DNA of 64,000 nt from Owenia fusiformis (GCA_903813345.2 CAIIXF020000001.1:42873366-42937365); one strand, 5' to 3'. Numbered from the stretch's first letter, positions 49,001 to 59,479 are shown. Notes: generated by a model from the sequence alone, not told the origin. Made by a program: numbers and translations.

Positions 49001-52000
49001 ACGAAGATCTTCTGACTCCTGGCCAGCTGCCTCAAACTTTACCATGCCAGACTTCTACAATATGAATTTGGATTAAATCAGCACTTTACTCATTCATTCA
49101 TTCAACATAACAATTTGTTATGCAGAATGTACTTGTGTTTCTGAGTCTCTTATTAATACAAGCACTTACACATAATTAATTTGAATTAATAAGAATCCTT
49201 TAAGCATAAGCATGGCTCCATTGTCGAAATAACAACTATGTTCATAGTTCTAATAATAGGTTTTTAATATCGACTAATTTTTTATACAAAATATAGCAAC
49301 AACAATGTTTTTTGCACTATCAGATACCTTTTTAAAATATTCCTCATCATTGAAAGCAATCTTTGCATTTCCAGACTGTTTAACTCCAGCAGGTGTGTTC
49401 TCCTCCATATCTATAAATTACAATATAATATGTCAAATATTATAATGCCTAACATTCTAAAATTTTAATCTGTTACATTACTATGATACGAATTGTATCA
49501 ACTTTGCCACCATGAATCTGCAATTTTGAACCCTTGATATACACAAATCATTTGTAAGATTGTGACTTCTTATTAAATTTCTGAATTTAATTCCTATTTT
49601 AGGTTCCTTCGCTTTGTGACAATTTCTTATTTAAATCCACCTTGTAATATTTTAACAAGTTTATAAAATATGAATTTTTGAATTTAATTCCTATTTTAGG
49701 TTCCTTCGCTTTGTGACAATTTCTTATTTAAATTCACCTTGTAATATTTTAACAAGTTTATAAAATATGAAATAAAGCACATGCAACAAATTGCCTATTT
49801 TGTTCAATTTATGATGTTATATAATTGAAATTACTTTGATAATTTCTCAAGATAATCTTAAGACTAACCAGTAACAGCCTGCACGGTAACTCGTAGGAAA
49901 CCTTTAACATCTCCTTTCTCACTCACTATGGCAACACGGTGGATCAACGGAACTGGGTAAACAAGGTTGCTCATATATACAAACCCTCTGGAAAAGTAAG
50001 AAAACATTACAAAAGGTTACACATTTCATATTTTTTACAATTGTGTGTCAAAAGTGTATCATTTTGATTGATTTGGCTTCATCGTGTATTCCCTGTGAAC
50101 TAACAATGAAAATGATAAGCACACTCTTAGGGGATAAATATTTATTGTTTATATTGTCCATTTTGTAATCAAGAACAGTGATCTCCCCAGCATTAAAGCA
50201 AGTGGGCGCAGCACCCACCTGAGATTTTGAAAATAGGCTTGCACCCATCTTAAAATCCATTTGCACCCACTTGAAAATGAGAAAAAATGAGAAAATCATG
50301 AAAAATTGGCATATTTTGACCAATTGTCTGAGTTGTGAAAATGAAAATTTTGCACACACCTGAGAAAAAATCCTAGGGAGATAACTGAAGAGTTATTTGA
50401 ATAAATCTTCAAGACAATCATTCAAAGGACATTTCTATTTTCCAATTGAACTGTTGTACATGACAGCATATAAAAAATATGAGTTGGCAATACCTTCCTA
50501 CAAGACGGAACCATGGAAATCGGTCATAAAAGGGGTCACCACCAGTGATGCTATCAATGTCACGACATGGCAAGGGAGATGTTGGCGAGAGCTCAGCCTC
50601 ATTCTGATACATCTCACGCATCAGCTCAAGTCTTTGTCTGGAAAATTGAACAACATTCATAACTAATTAAAAAGTAAAAAATAGCCCATTTCATCGATTG
50701 TTTGGTGAAATGTTTGTCATAGTTGATAATTAGTAATTGTTAGATGGAACACAGTGTGTGATTTAATGTAACACAGGTGAAACACAATCTTAATGTTAGA
50801 CCATATTAAGCATATACATTCATAACAAGGTATGTTTCTATTCTCAAAATGATAATTTTCTCTCCTTTCCCCTTCATTTATCTCTGCGAATTCCATGTCC
50901 AACTGAATAAATTTTAGTGACAGTTAAATTATATTTTATTGCAAAGTATAAGCTGGAAATATAACTGTGTGGTATTCAATAATATAGCTTAATTGTGGTG
51001 ATGCATTCAATTTTGCAAACCAAGATATTTTTATTATTTGATGCGAAAATCGAGCATTTTGATTTTCCATAGACAAGGGGAACAATAGAAATTGGTCCTA
51101 TACGATAGGGCAATGATATGCCTCAGTGTAATTGTCTTAAAACAGTTAGGAAATATACAACATATGACAGTATACTCTCATATATACTGTATAAGCACTG
51201 GTCCCCATCTGGTTCAAAAGACGTTAAATCTACAACAAAATCCATGAACTTCCACTGGAGGAAATTTTTATTTTCACCAAGAAGGAGGTTGACTTGTATC
51301 CAAATATTTTACCCATATCGTATTAATAGTAACATTCGTCATGAGTATATACATCCAAGGGCACCATTAATCAAGCGAGAAACCCCTTGCTTTAGCAACC
51401 AGGATGTTAACACAACGCAACTAAGATTTTTGAAATTCACCAGATAAATCTGTAAAAATATTTGGACACAAATCAACCTCTTTATTGGTGAAAATGATGA
51501 AAATGAAGATTTCCCCCAACAGAAGTTCATCCATTTTGTTATTTAGCTCTTTATAACCAGGTGGGGACCAGTGAAGGCCATGCTTTTTCTAACTAATATT
51601 ATCACACTTAAAGTAATAACAACAGAAATCTTGAATTCAAAAATAATAATTTATACATTAAGCAAATCAAGTTTGCATAATTATAACAAATTAATTAATT
51701 TAATTCAATTATATCAATGCATAAAAAAGGAAGCCAATGTAAATCAAACTAGCTACTTTTGAAACCAATACTTGCAATAAATAGCCTACTTATCTTTATA
51801 GATAGTAACATTCATATTGTATACATTGTTTATATCAATCAAATTATGAATCGATCCAAACAAGAAGCAGAGAATTCAAACACATGTAGAGATGATAGGG
51901 ATGAACTTATCATATCAAAGATGCATTCTATCACTAAATCAGATCTGTAAGATAAGACTCACTAAATTGACTCACAATTTTTTCTTAATATACGTATTCA

Positions 52001-55000
52001 TTTATAGTAAATGTAGACCACAGTGTTTAGTGTTAAGTTGAAACAGAATATAGTATATATCATACTGCGTAAAATTGTAACATTTGAATCAAATTTTTTG
52101 AATCAAAATAATTTTCTCATTGAGTGGGAACAATGTGAGTTGACTGAGTGAGAGTCTTACTATATTGCAGTTTAGCCACACGTACATAAAAACAGAATTG
52201 CAGGGTGCAAAGATAAAACTGGGAGAACTGTATTATAGCCAACCTTGAGGGTAACAAGTTAGTAAAGTTGAAATAATTCTGGCTACAAGCCGTCAAACAT
52301 TCCAAGAAATCTTTAGAGGCTTCTGGTGTATCGGGAGAAATGTCTTCGTTGTAAACCTTTCGCATGTGGTCCAACCTATCCCTATAGGCAGCATATAAAG
52401 AGAGACCTTCAAACTATCATTCATATCTATTGCAGTTAGAGTCCCACTTTTGCAGTTAAAGTCCCACTTTTGCAGTTTAAGTCCCACTTTTGGAGTTAAG
52501 AGTCCCACTTTTGCAGTAAAAAATCCCACTTTTGCAGTAAAGAGTCCCATTATCAGGACTAATCCAAATTATGTAACCTTCATGTCCAACAGATCAAATA
52601 TTCTGATGATTTTGTTTTTTGGGCAGCCAACTTTCAAGGTTTCTGACAGAAAGTGATGTCTTATGTTAAACAAAGTTATGCTTTTGAAAGTATAGGAAAA
52701 CTAACAAAAACTGATCCTAAACAAACAAAAATCAACAAATATGTTGAAATCCCACATTAAGGGAAAATTCAATACCAGGTATTGTAGCACCCTTGTCCAC
52801 ATTTTTTTTAATCTTTTTATTATCATACTTCTATATAACCCAAATTTAAGGTGGTGACATCACTTCCTGCTAAAGATGACGACAACCATGTTACTTAAAC
52901 ATTATGAAATCTCTCACAATTCAATGGAAATAATAATTTTCTTGCAGCATTGAGAAAATACACAAAATGCAATTCTAGGAAAATCTCATTTACAATTCAA
53001 ACATGTAAGGCATTTTTTAAGGTCTCATTCCGACCTTTCAAATAATACTTACAATAAAAAAATTCAAACCCTTCATTGCCACACCTTTATATAACTCTAT
53101 ACGGAGAAATAAGAAACTGAGAAACTATGGGCACATGGTGAAAAAAACATGGGCTTCCATAAAATGGATATAAGCATTGAACTGACAGACAGACAGACGA
53201 ACAAGGTGATTCCATAAGTTGAATCAATAATTTAAACTCACACCAGCCCAAAAAAATTTTGTTTTAGTACTCAAAATATTTTCATATTTTGTCATAACTC
53301 TCTGAATAATTTATTCATAAATATATATTTCTACATCTTACTAAAATGTTAGTAAAATTCTTATTCATGTTGGATGAAGCCGGATTACACCACATAGTCG
53401 TATTAAAACTTCCATATGCGTTATATTATCATATATCTTATAGACAATCATTTACAGAGGCCAGGGAGTCCAGTCATAAAATGTACTGAAATAAATTTCC
53501 TTGTGTTACGGCCATCATTCGCCCATCTCTATCTTTGAACCGTAACACATTTTGAAGCTTTGTCCTGTTTTTGTATGAGCTCAAAGACCACGTGAGGCGC
53601 CACCTGACTACGGGTACTTGAGTGACATCATTGAATGTAGAGTCTCAGTATTAAGGTAGTTCACAATTACTTATACATGGAAAAATATGATTTCGAATTT
53701 ACTCTTTTAAAATACAGTTTATAGTTCAAATCTGGATTATATGCTGGCCTATAGGGTTGGAACTCATGCCTTTAGATGAACAAGAAATAATGAAAGTATT
53801 TAAAACCCTAAGTGCGAAACGTAACAAACAGTGTTTTAGTTATTTTAATGAAATTCTCATACCACTGATATATTAAAAGATTAAAAGATGACAACATATT
53901 CTCAACAAACTTGTTTCAAACTTGACAAAATGACTAATTTAGCCAATGGTTGATTTGAAAAAAATGTTGATTCATCAATGGTTGACTAAATGAAGGGGGT
54001 TGATAAAATGTTGGCTTGATCAATTGTTGACTTAACATCAGGTTGGCTTGACAGAGGATTGACTTAAAAAGGTTGGCTTATATGAGTTGGCTCGGCAAAT
54101 GTCGGCTTGGCTATAGATTATTAACTTGACAAAAAGTATACTGGCTTGACTAATGCTTGATTTGAACAATATAGCACTTTGAAAGTGTGACAAAAAAGAT
54201 TGGCTTATGTGAGTTGACTTGGCAAATGTTGGCTTGACTATAGATTATTACCTTGACAAAAAGTATACTGGCTTGACTAATGCTTGATTTGAACAATATA
54301 GCACTTTTTCAAAGTGCGACAAAAAAGATTGGCTTATGTGAGTTGACTTGGCAAATGTTGGCTTGGTAAATGTTGGCTTGGCAAATGATTATACCTTGAT
54401 AAAAAAATATACTGGCTTGACTAATGCTTGATTTGAAAAAAGCAGGCTCAACTATTGTTGATTATATAAGAAAACATAGAGAAATATTATGTAGACAAGA
54501 CAAACTATAAAGAACAGTAAAAGTTGTCATAGTTAAAGAGGTTTGAATGTTAGCTATTTCCTAATAGTAAGTAGACTATTTTACAAGTATCTACAAGTAA
54601 ACATTCACTAGATTTGTGTCTTGAATGTATGGATTAGGGATACCACAAAAGCAAATCAAATTTGATATTGTGGCACCCCTAAAATTCTGTGATATGGACA
54701 GAACATGCATGAAGAGATGAAAACACTTAATGCTCAACATATTCTTCCAACATGCTTGTTCTGAGCCATTTCTGCCTAGTACTTCTCTATGTACTACAAT
54801 ATTTCCTCTTAGGCATGGATTTTTTACTTCATATGCATACAGATTCACTAAGGTACTACTGCGATATAAGGCATGAGTTCCTCCCCTGCCCACAAATTTA
54901 AAACCATGCAGTAATTCGAACCAATCAGATGATTGCTCAGTTTTTTCAAATGATAAACAAGTCATAAAGAACAATTACACTCTATCCCATCTAATGTTTC

Positions 55001-55252
55001 AAAATGATATTTCAGGAAAATATTAGTAAATTAATCTATGAACAAGTATGAAATAGTAGAAACAGTAATTGATACACACCTTAATTTTTCGAGACACCAA
55101 TAATGAGTAGCGCCATTCTTTAAATCCTGGACTTGGACTGCAACAATTGTTTTAGGGAATGGTCTGGTATCATCCCGACCCTCAGGGGGAAGAAGATCTG
55201 CGGGAAGTGGGGAGTACAGGGTGTCTGTTAACAGAACAAACTGAAACTGGAC
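34026..55252 (-). CDS. unc-104: KIF1/unc-104 kinesin-3, C-terminal part, spliced (motor domain outside window)
   Basis: Minus-strand spliced gene for a kinesin-3 motor of the KIF1A/KIF1B/UNC-104 group, which carries synaptic-vesicle precursors and other cargo along microtubules (family knowledge). Joined exons read without a break from [20 protein letters not shown], which follows the FHA and coiled-coil part in the family. They continue through the [14 protein letters not shown] segment, the [18 protein letters not shown] region, the [16 protein letters not shown] and [10 protein letters not shown] middle domain, and [23 protein letters not shown] domain begins [19 protein letters not shown] and ends [13 protein letters not shown], followed by the basic end [13 protein letters not shown]. 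All phases agree. The PH domain binds phosphoinositides on cargo in known members. The motor, FHA and coiled-coil exons lie right of 64 kb. Invertebrates usually have one such gene, hence the symbol. Confidence 0.96.
34334..34452 (-). CDS. unc-104: KIF1 exon: end of PH domain
   Basis: Phase 0 to phase 2. It reads [20 protein letters not shown], then [17 protein letters not shown], with the invariant PH-domain Trp in DWLYA. Confidence 0.96.
34627..34746 (-). CDS. unc-104: KIF1 exon: middle of PH domain
   Basis: Forty codons in phase 0. It reads [20 protein letters not shown], then [18 protein letters not shown]. Confidence 0.97.
35060..35294 (-). CDS. unc-104: KIF1 exon: linker and start of PH domain
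   Basis: Phase 2 to phase 0. A low-complexity linker, then [20 protein letters not shown] and [11 protein letters not shown]. Confidence 0.96.
35295..37722 (-). other. KIF1 intron
   Basis: 2.4 kb. Holds the palindromic MITE at 37,139-37,376. No exon is recognised. Confidence 0.6.
37139..37376. mobile_element. Palindromic MITE, 238 bp
   Basis: Starts agggtgttccataagtaaca and ends tgttacttttggaacaccct. The arms match through about 120 bp each, so almost the whole element folds back. The gggtgttcc ends resemble mariner-type elements; the superfamily is tentative. Confidence 0.75.
37723..37847 (-). CDS. unc-104: KIF1 exon: variable linker
   Basis: Phase 0 to phase 2. It reads [20 protein letters not shown] and ends AASDMF plus AG. 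It lies in the divergent part between the WRPRGDS and PH regions and is placed by phase and splice sites. Confidence 0.8.
38048..38362 (-). CDS. unc-104: KIF1 exon: coiled-coil linker
   Basis: 105 codons in phase 0. It opens with [19 protein letters not shown], conserved in KIF1. A charged, Ala/Lys/Glu-rich helix follows ([20 protein letters not shown]), ending [11 protein letters not shown]. Confidence 0.95.
38708..38853 (-). CDS. unc-104: KIF1 exon: WRPRGDS segment
   Basis: Phase 1 to phase 0. It reads [20 protein letters not shown], then [20 protein letters not shown], among the best conserved parts of the KIF1 tail. Confidence 0.97.
38854..39952 (-). other. KIF1 intron; no gene seen
   Basis: 1.1 kb. 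A mariner-end-like phrase (gaggggtgatcaataaacaa) occurs nearby, at 39,841, without a partner that I can find. Confidence 0.5.
39953..40062 (-). CDS. unc-104: KIF1 exon: LFG / NRVTGVYE segment
   Basis: Phase 2 to phase 1. It reads [20 protein letters not shown], then [18 protein letters not shown] gt nine bases earlier would drop the conserved SPG, so the donor gtttgt at 39,952 is chosen. Confidence 0.93.
40497..40833. mobile_element. MITE-like element, about 337 bp
   Basis: Ends gaagggatagag and ctctatcccttc are exact reverse complements of 12 bp. The interior is AT-rich and non-coding. Confidence 0.55.
41865..42191. mobile_element. MITE-like element, about 327 bp
   Basis: Ends tacagtaaaac and gttttactgta are exact reverse complements of 11 bp. 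A similar end phrase (acagtaaaacctct) occurs alone near 8690. Confidence 0.5.
42672..42757 (-). CDS. unc-104: KIF1 exon: [18 protein letters not shown] segment
   Basis: Phase 0 to phase 2. It reads [20 protein letters not shown] then RDARISAP, conserved in the family. Confidence 0.95.
43064..43178 (-). CDS. unc-104: KIF1 exon: [13 protein letters not shown] segment
   Basis: Phase 2 to phase 0. It reads [20 protein letters not shown], then [17 protein letters not shown], nearly the same as vertebrate KIF1B here. Confidence 0.97.
43310..43515. repeat. Minisatellite, 20-25-bp unit, about 8 copies
   Basis: Units of the type cttccatgtgacattttggt, gtca. It starts about 70 bp downstream (minus strand) of the donor of the next exon, and the exon frame stays open through it. 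Confidence 0.85.
43583..43840 (-). CDS. unc-104: KIF1 exon: [12 protein letters not shown] domain
   Basis: Phase 2 at both ends, 86 codons. It reads [20 protein letters not shown], then [20 protein letters not shown] and [13 protein letters not shown]. This is the conserved mid-tail (DUF3694-like) domain of KIF1 motors. Confidence 0.96.
44227..44298 (-). CDS. unc-104: KIF1 exon: [12 protein letters not shown] segment
   Basis: Twenty-four codons, phase 2 at both ends. It reads [20 protein letters not shown], matching the KYDLLV.FEI.EL stretch of the family. Confidence 0.95.
44770..45035. mobile_element. Fold-back element, 266 bp
   Basis: The outer arms gtaactcttcaaa and tttgaagagttac are exact reverse complements. 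Inner arms (aacaaaatgttgcagct, gaaggtacaattt) also match their partners near 44,958-44,989. Confidence 0.7.
45350..45970. repeat. Tandem array, about 45-60-bp unit, roughly 12 copies
   Basis: Each unit has a core such as atggaaaatatttcaggcat, gctccctagagcctat tcataat. Copies have diverged, so the array is not very recent. Confidence 0.85.
46943..47035 (-). CDS. unc-104: KIF1 exon: Pro-rich linker
   Basis: Thirty-one codons, phase 2 at both ends. It reads [20 protein letters not shown] then [10 protein letters not shown]. Its position equals the variable Pro-rich stretch after the HYQ.HPL motif of vertebrate KIF1. Confidence 0.88.
47633..47757 (-). CDS. unc-104: KIF1 exon: [15 protein letters not shown] segment
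   Basis: Phase 0 to phase 2. It reads [20 protein letters not shown] then [13 protein letters not shown], conserved in the family. Confidence 0.96.
48127..48217 (-). CDS. unc-104: KIF1 exon: [14 protein letters not shown] segment
   Basis: Phase 2 to phase 0. It reads [20 protein letters not shown] then [10 protein letters not shown]. Confidence 0.97.
48495..48666 (-). CDS. unc-104: KIF1 exon: [16 protein letters not shown] segment
   Basis: Phase 1 to phase 2. A charged linker, then [20 protein letters not shown] and [10 protein letters not shown], conserved in KIF1A/B. Confidence 0.97.
48949..49054 (-). CDS. unc-104: KIF1 exon: acidic linker
   Basis: Phase 0 to phase 1. It reads [20 protein letters not shown] then [15 protein letters not shown]. 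The ELRIVEG-like motif (DLRVVEG) anchors it. Confidence 0.9.
49328..49410 (-). CDS. unc-104: KIF1 exon: [12 protein letters not shown] segment
   Basis: Phase 1 to phase 0. It reads [20 protein letters not shown], matching the RQSGTAKISFD motif. Confidence 0.94.
49584..49777. repeat. Near-perfect direct duplication, 97-bp period, 2 copies
   Basis: The segment starting aatttaattcctattttagg is repeated at 49,681 with one clear substitution (aaatccacc against aaattcacc). Confidence 0.92.
49869..49987 (-). CDS. unc-104: KIF1 exon: [18 protein letters not shown] segment
   Basis: Phase 2 to phase 1. It reads [20 protein letters not shown] then [18 protein letters not shown]. Confidence 0.97.
50176..50387. 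mobile_element. MITE-like element, about 212 bp
   Basis: Ends cagtgatctcccca and tagggagataactg are inverted repeats with two mismatches. The interior repeats the phrase tgcacccat/acttg several times. No coding capacity. Confidence 0.6.
50494..50637 (-). CDS. unc-104: KIF1 exon: [14 protein letters not shown] segment (version a)
   Basis: 144 nt, phase 2 at both ends. It reads [20 protein letters not shown], then [18 protein letters not shown], matching the family. It follows LEKLR directly when 52,244-52,381 is skipped. Confidence 0.96.
50638..52243 (-). other. KIF1 intron; no gene seen
   Basis: 1.6-kb intron between the duplicated exons. A plus-strand open frame at 51,118-51,447 has no domain. 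Confidence 0.5.
52244..52381 (-). CDS. unc-104: KIF1 candidate alternative exon (version b)
   Basis: 138 nt, phase 2 at both ends, with acceptor ctgcctatag and the weak donor gttggc. It reads [20 protein letters not shown], then [20 protein letters not shown] and NLLPS. It aligns along its length with 50,494-50,637: (D/Q)RL(D/E)xMR near the start, a Ser-Pro cluster, then [11 protein letters not shown] against [12 protein letters not shown]. It may replace that exon or be included with it, since frame permits both. Low splice-site strength and divergence leave open a dying duplicate. Confidence 0.6.
52436..52552. repeat. Minisatellite, 20-21-bp unit, about 6 copies
   Basis: Units of gtcccacttttgcagttaa. 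On the minus strand it lies 55 bp upstream of the acceptor of the alternative KIF1 exon. Confidence 0.92.
52553..55079 (-). other. KIF1 intron
   Basis: 2.5 kb. Contains the tandem array at 53,935-54,465 and a short hairpin (gtgttacgg/ccgtaacac near 53,503-53,549). No exon is recognised. Confidence 0.6.
53935..54465. repeat. Tandem array, about 128-bp higher-order unit with ttggctt subrepeats
   Basis: About three long units containing tatactggcttgactaatgc and gattggcttatgtgagttga, plus irregular shorter units of the type gttggcttgactaat. Confidence 0.88.
55080..55252 (-). CDS. unc-104: KIF1 exon: [17 protein letters not shown] segment
   Basis: First KIF1 exon in the window in transcript order. 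Phase 0 to phase 2. It reads [20 protein letters not shown], then [20 protein letters not shown] and HYWCLEKL. Conservation with the family is very high. Confidence 0.97.
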
Positions 55253-56019
55253 CTACAAAAACAAAAAAGTCAAAATCTTGTTTTTTGTATTTATTCAAAT
55301 CTGTTTCAGTAAGTCACAGAAATTGATATTTGTGTAAATAAATGGACTTAACTTCAGGTCCTGATATTCAGAAACAGATATCCTTTTATATCATCATATG
55401 ATTCTAGCACATTTTTGTTATAGTATGTAAACTAGATTCAAATAGATACATTCAGTAACTGATCCCCAAATGGGCATCTTTATATTGGCCATAACTACTG
55501 ATTTTCACTATACCTAGCTTGTGATTCTTATAGTTTAGAAGAAAGCCAGGGGGGATTGTTTTGGAGTATATACAATGTTTTATTGCAAAATATGTTGGTC
55601 TGATGTGTTCTGATGAAGATTAGACAAATATGCAGTAATGTTACCTTGAGCAATTTTTTCTGAATTTGCAATATTCCATAAGTAGGGATTTTAAGAATCT
55701 AGTTTTAAGAACTTATATACTTGCTTTTACATGGTTCTAGTGATTTCATGTCATATTTACATGATTAGCTTTGAACTGAACCGTAAAACTGATAAAAATT
55801 AATGCCGTGATTAAGTGCTGAGTCAGCGGTAATAGTTATTTTTCTCATTTCAATTGATTTTACATATCTAATCAATTTACAACCATAAATTTGGACTTGG
55901 ATGGTCAAATCTTAATGTTTCAAAGAACAAGGTTACTCTTTTAACAAAGATGTCAACTTTATTTGAAATATAATATGCTGATGTCAGCAAAATACTTCAT
56001 CAAATTTGTAAAGCAGTCA

Positions 56020-56399
56020 GTTTCGCCACCAGGTGGCTGATTTGGGGGAAATAACATGGCAGGGTATTACAAAATTCCTTTAAACTTGAATATTCATCAG
56101 TTTTAGTGGTTCACTTTTCACATTACCCTTATGTATGTGATAGTTATACAAATTAAAATATGTCCAGTAAGAGAAAATATTATCTGCCCAACACAAGAAA
56201 AGATATTTCACTTTTTGTGGTTTTACAATATGGGGTCTATTGGGAATCTCCCCGACCTAGAAGTCACATTTTCTCAGAAAAATAAATTTTCATAATTGAT
56301 AAACTCTTTGCAAAACCACATTTCTAGATGTAATTTTACATGTAGATTCCAAATATGACATCAGTTTGAGGTAAATCAAGATTATTTCTACTCGCATCT
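56020..56399 (-). mobile_element. Second copy of the 2138-2561 MITE-like family
   Basis: Reverse complement matches the first copy along its length (for instance agatgcgagtag, tctacatgtaaaa, acttctag.tcgg, agccacctggtgg). One terminal inverted repeat is intact (56,388-56,399). The other has decayed or is missing near 56,020. Confidence 0.8.
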
Positions 56400-58154
56400 A
56401 GGATATTGGCCCTAGAAGCTCTAAGGGAGGGGGGGTGTACAAAAGGCCCTCACAGTTAAGGTTTTCTCTAAAACTTTCTAAAGGCATCAGGTAGAATCTT
56501 CAATTCCTCGGTAGCTTGAGCTAGAGATACAACAAATGTATTACGAAAAAATCAGCAGAATTGTATGTAGGGTAATTAATTTATTATGATGAAATCATCA
56601 GCTCCAAGAGACAAAACCTTATTATTATATAAACTGAGAATCACTAATTCACGTTCAAACCGGACAAATATATCTTAGATCTAGTACGTTCAGAACAAAC
56701 ATGGGAAAATACCCTATAAAGAAGACAGGGTCAGACCTTTGGAACACTTTACCTCATAAAATTACTCATTCTAATACTCTTTCCACCTTCAAAAAATTAA
56801 GATTACACTTGCTCAACAATTAACATCATTACTTTAAGAAAGAATCAGATCTAGCGAGCAGCCTAACAAAAAATTGTTTCAATTTTCGAATATTTCTGGC
56901 TTATGTCATTCCTTTTCATGTCTATGAGGGTTGTCCCAGAAGTAATGCACTATATGCTCTAACTTTCTTTAATATTCTTCATATTCAGCTGAAATTTTGT
57001 GTATATTACAATTGAAGTTTTATCTATTATATCCTGAATTTTCAGCATCATTATTAAGTCTTAATATGGTTGCTATAGCAACATGTGGGTAGGGGTGGGT
57101 GGGGCAGGTACCAATTTCTCTTATGAAAATATCCAAAGTGTTATTTTATAAATATTTCTTTCTTTTAAAAGATCAAAATGTTTGGAAAATTGTTAAAGGA
57201 TGAGTCTGGGAATGAGTCTGGGTATCGACTTAGAAAATATTGAAAATTTTAATGTCTGAAAAACCAACTCAATCACACATATTATTAAACTTCAATATCT
57301 TATCCTTCTTCTGAGAGTACAAAAATATCAATTTGTATCACAATTAATGAAGAATATTGGCATCAAAGACAGAATTGAAAAAAAATCAATGGCAAATATT
57401 TAATGAATTATTTATACAAAAGGTTTGAAACATATCCCCCAAATCATTGCTTACTTTCTTTGTATAGACATTGAATGGTATTTCTGGATAAGTGAATTGA
57501 TATTTATCTGGGAAATCAAGGGATTATAGTCACTCAAAGTTACTGAGCGTCCAGATTTGAGACTTCAATTGTGTTGGTGAAGTTACACATATTTCAGTCA
57601 AATTCATGCTGAGCACAACATTTTGGTTTCAATTTTATAATCTGTATACTAGCGCAGTCAGATGTCCCTTTGGTAGTTCGACTTTTTCAGGAAAGCAACA
57701 AACTTGGCACAGTTGTAGAAACATATGATCTGAATGAAAAATGATTTCGGGGCAAGTGATTCAGGGTGGTCTTCATGGATTGTAAGCCTCTGACCCCCAC
57801 CCCTATCAGGCAGGGAGGGGGTACATTATAATAAAATAAATAAAAATAGTTGTAAAGTATATTTCCCTAAATGACTTCATTTGGTGATTGCTTTGAGCCT
57901 TGAAATTGAGAAAAACCTATTTTAGAAGTGGTGTTTAGGAAGGAAAATACATTTTAACCCAATTATCTAGCGTGAATTCATCTTTCAAAGGGTCAAATAT
58001 GGGACATAAAGTACTGTATTTCAAGAATGTGATGTCAAATCATCCTGAAAAAATTCATACTAATAGAGATAGAGGAGGTAATCATTCATATGATATATGG
58101 CTTGTGTAGCTCATGTAATTTTTGAGAAATAAATTATCGAAATATGGATATTTA

Positions 58155-59035
58155 AGCCCTTGCGGCCTAGGGGTGACCTTATTTTACCTTAATAATTTTT
58201 AAGATACGCAATGCTTGGGCCTCATATGAATTCTAAATGTTGCATTAAGTATTGTTTTGTCATATTATTCCTAATTAAATGTAAAAAAATTATTGGAAAT
58301 TAAAAAAAAATCAAATTTTCATTTTCGGTTCTAAAGGGCCAGGGGTAACCATATTTTACCCTAATAATTTCCCAGATATGTAATATATGCATCTCAAATT
58401 AGCTCAAGATGTTGCATATAGTTCTGTTTTATCATACTTCTTCCAATAAGATGTAGAAAATGATCGGATATATCTAAAAAATTAGAATTTTCACTTAAGC
58501 TCTTGATGGCCCTGGGGTAACCTTATTTTACCTTAATAATTTTCTAAATATGAGACATAGTCACCTCAAATGAGCTTAAGATATGATATTTAGTCCTGTT
58601 TTATCATATCATTTCCAAGGAGTGAAAAAATGATTGGAAATTATAAGAAAATGACATTTTCATATAACACCCCCAATCCGCAACATCTTTTTGCAGCGCT
58701 GTAAACAGTACTGAACAGTGCAGTCAGAGTACTGCACTATAAAGCAATGTACAATGCTATTCTAACACCATCTGTTTTGGACAGCGTAGTTCAGTACTGT
58801 TTTTACAGCTCAGTACTGTTTTTACAGCACTGTTTATGAAACCATGCTGTTTGATGCAGTTTGAGATTGGTAGTGTAGTTTATGATAGGTCAGGAATGAC
58901 CTAATTTTACCTTAAAAATTTAAACAAAGATATATCATATTGTCTACTCAAATGAGCTCAAAATAGTGAATATAGTCTAGTTTTGTCATATTATTGCTAC
59001 TGAGATATACAATAATGATTAACAATTATAAAAAA
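58155..59035. repeat. About 170-bp tandem units in the left arm, 3 copies plus an outlying fourth
   Basis: Units begin near 58,155, 58,330 and 58,500. A fourth, more diverged unit near 58,885 is separated by the insert at 58,675-58,870. Shared landmarks are cctaggggtgacc/ccaggggtaacc, aataattt and tgttttatcat. Complementary units occur at about 61,130-61,690. Confidence 0.8.
58675..58870. repeat. Short self-complementary insert within the left arm
   Basis: Contains gcgctgtaaacagtactgaac and, further on, gttcagtactgtttttacag twice, in inverted relation. It interrupts the tandem units and has no partner in the right arm, so it may be a later insertion. Confidence 0.55.
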
Positions 59036-59479
59036 TGAACCTCAACAGCCATTTATTCCTTTTTAGTACCAATGGCAATACTATCTAGTTTTATAGAACA
59101 TTTTCTAAGATATGAAAATGTCCAGTTCATACTCGCACGAGTAGTAGCATTGTTAAGATACTGTATATTATCATTTGAGTATATAATCCAAATCTATAAA
59201 ACTTAATCAAAGGAGTCACAATTTATGGATTCTGACAGTCTCTCCTACAGCTACATAGCTCAGAGCAAATCAGATCTGCTTTCAAACATTTGCATCTGTT
59301 CTCTTGACACAGGTATCTACCCCATGACCTACATTTTATGTTGTGGCCTCAGTATCAGCAGTGGGAGTAGTCCAGCCACATTCATGTGGTGATAGAAACT
59401 GTGGGTAAGAATGCATCACAATGAATAAGGACTCTAGTCTTCTAATTTTAGGGTATCAAAAAAGATTTAAAGCTTAAGA

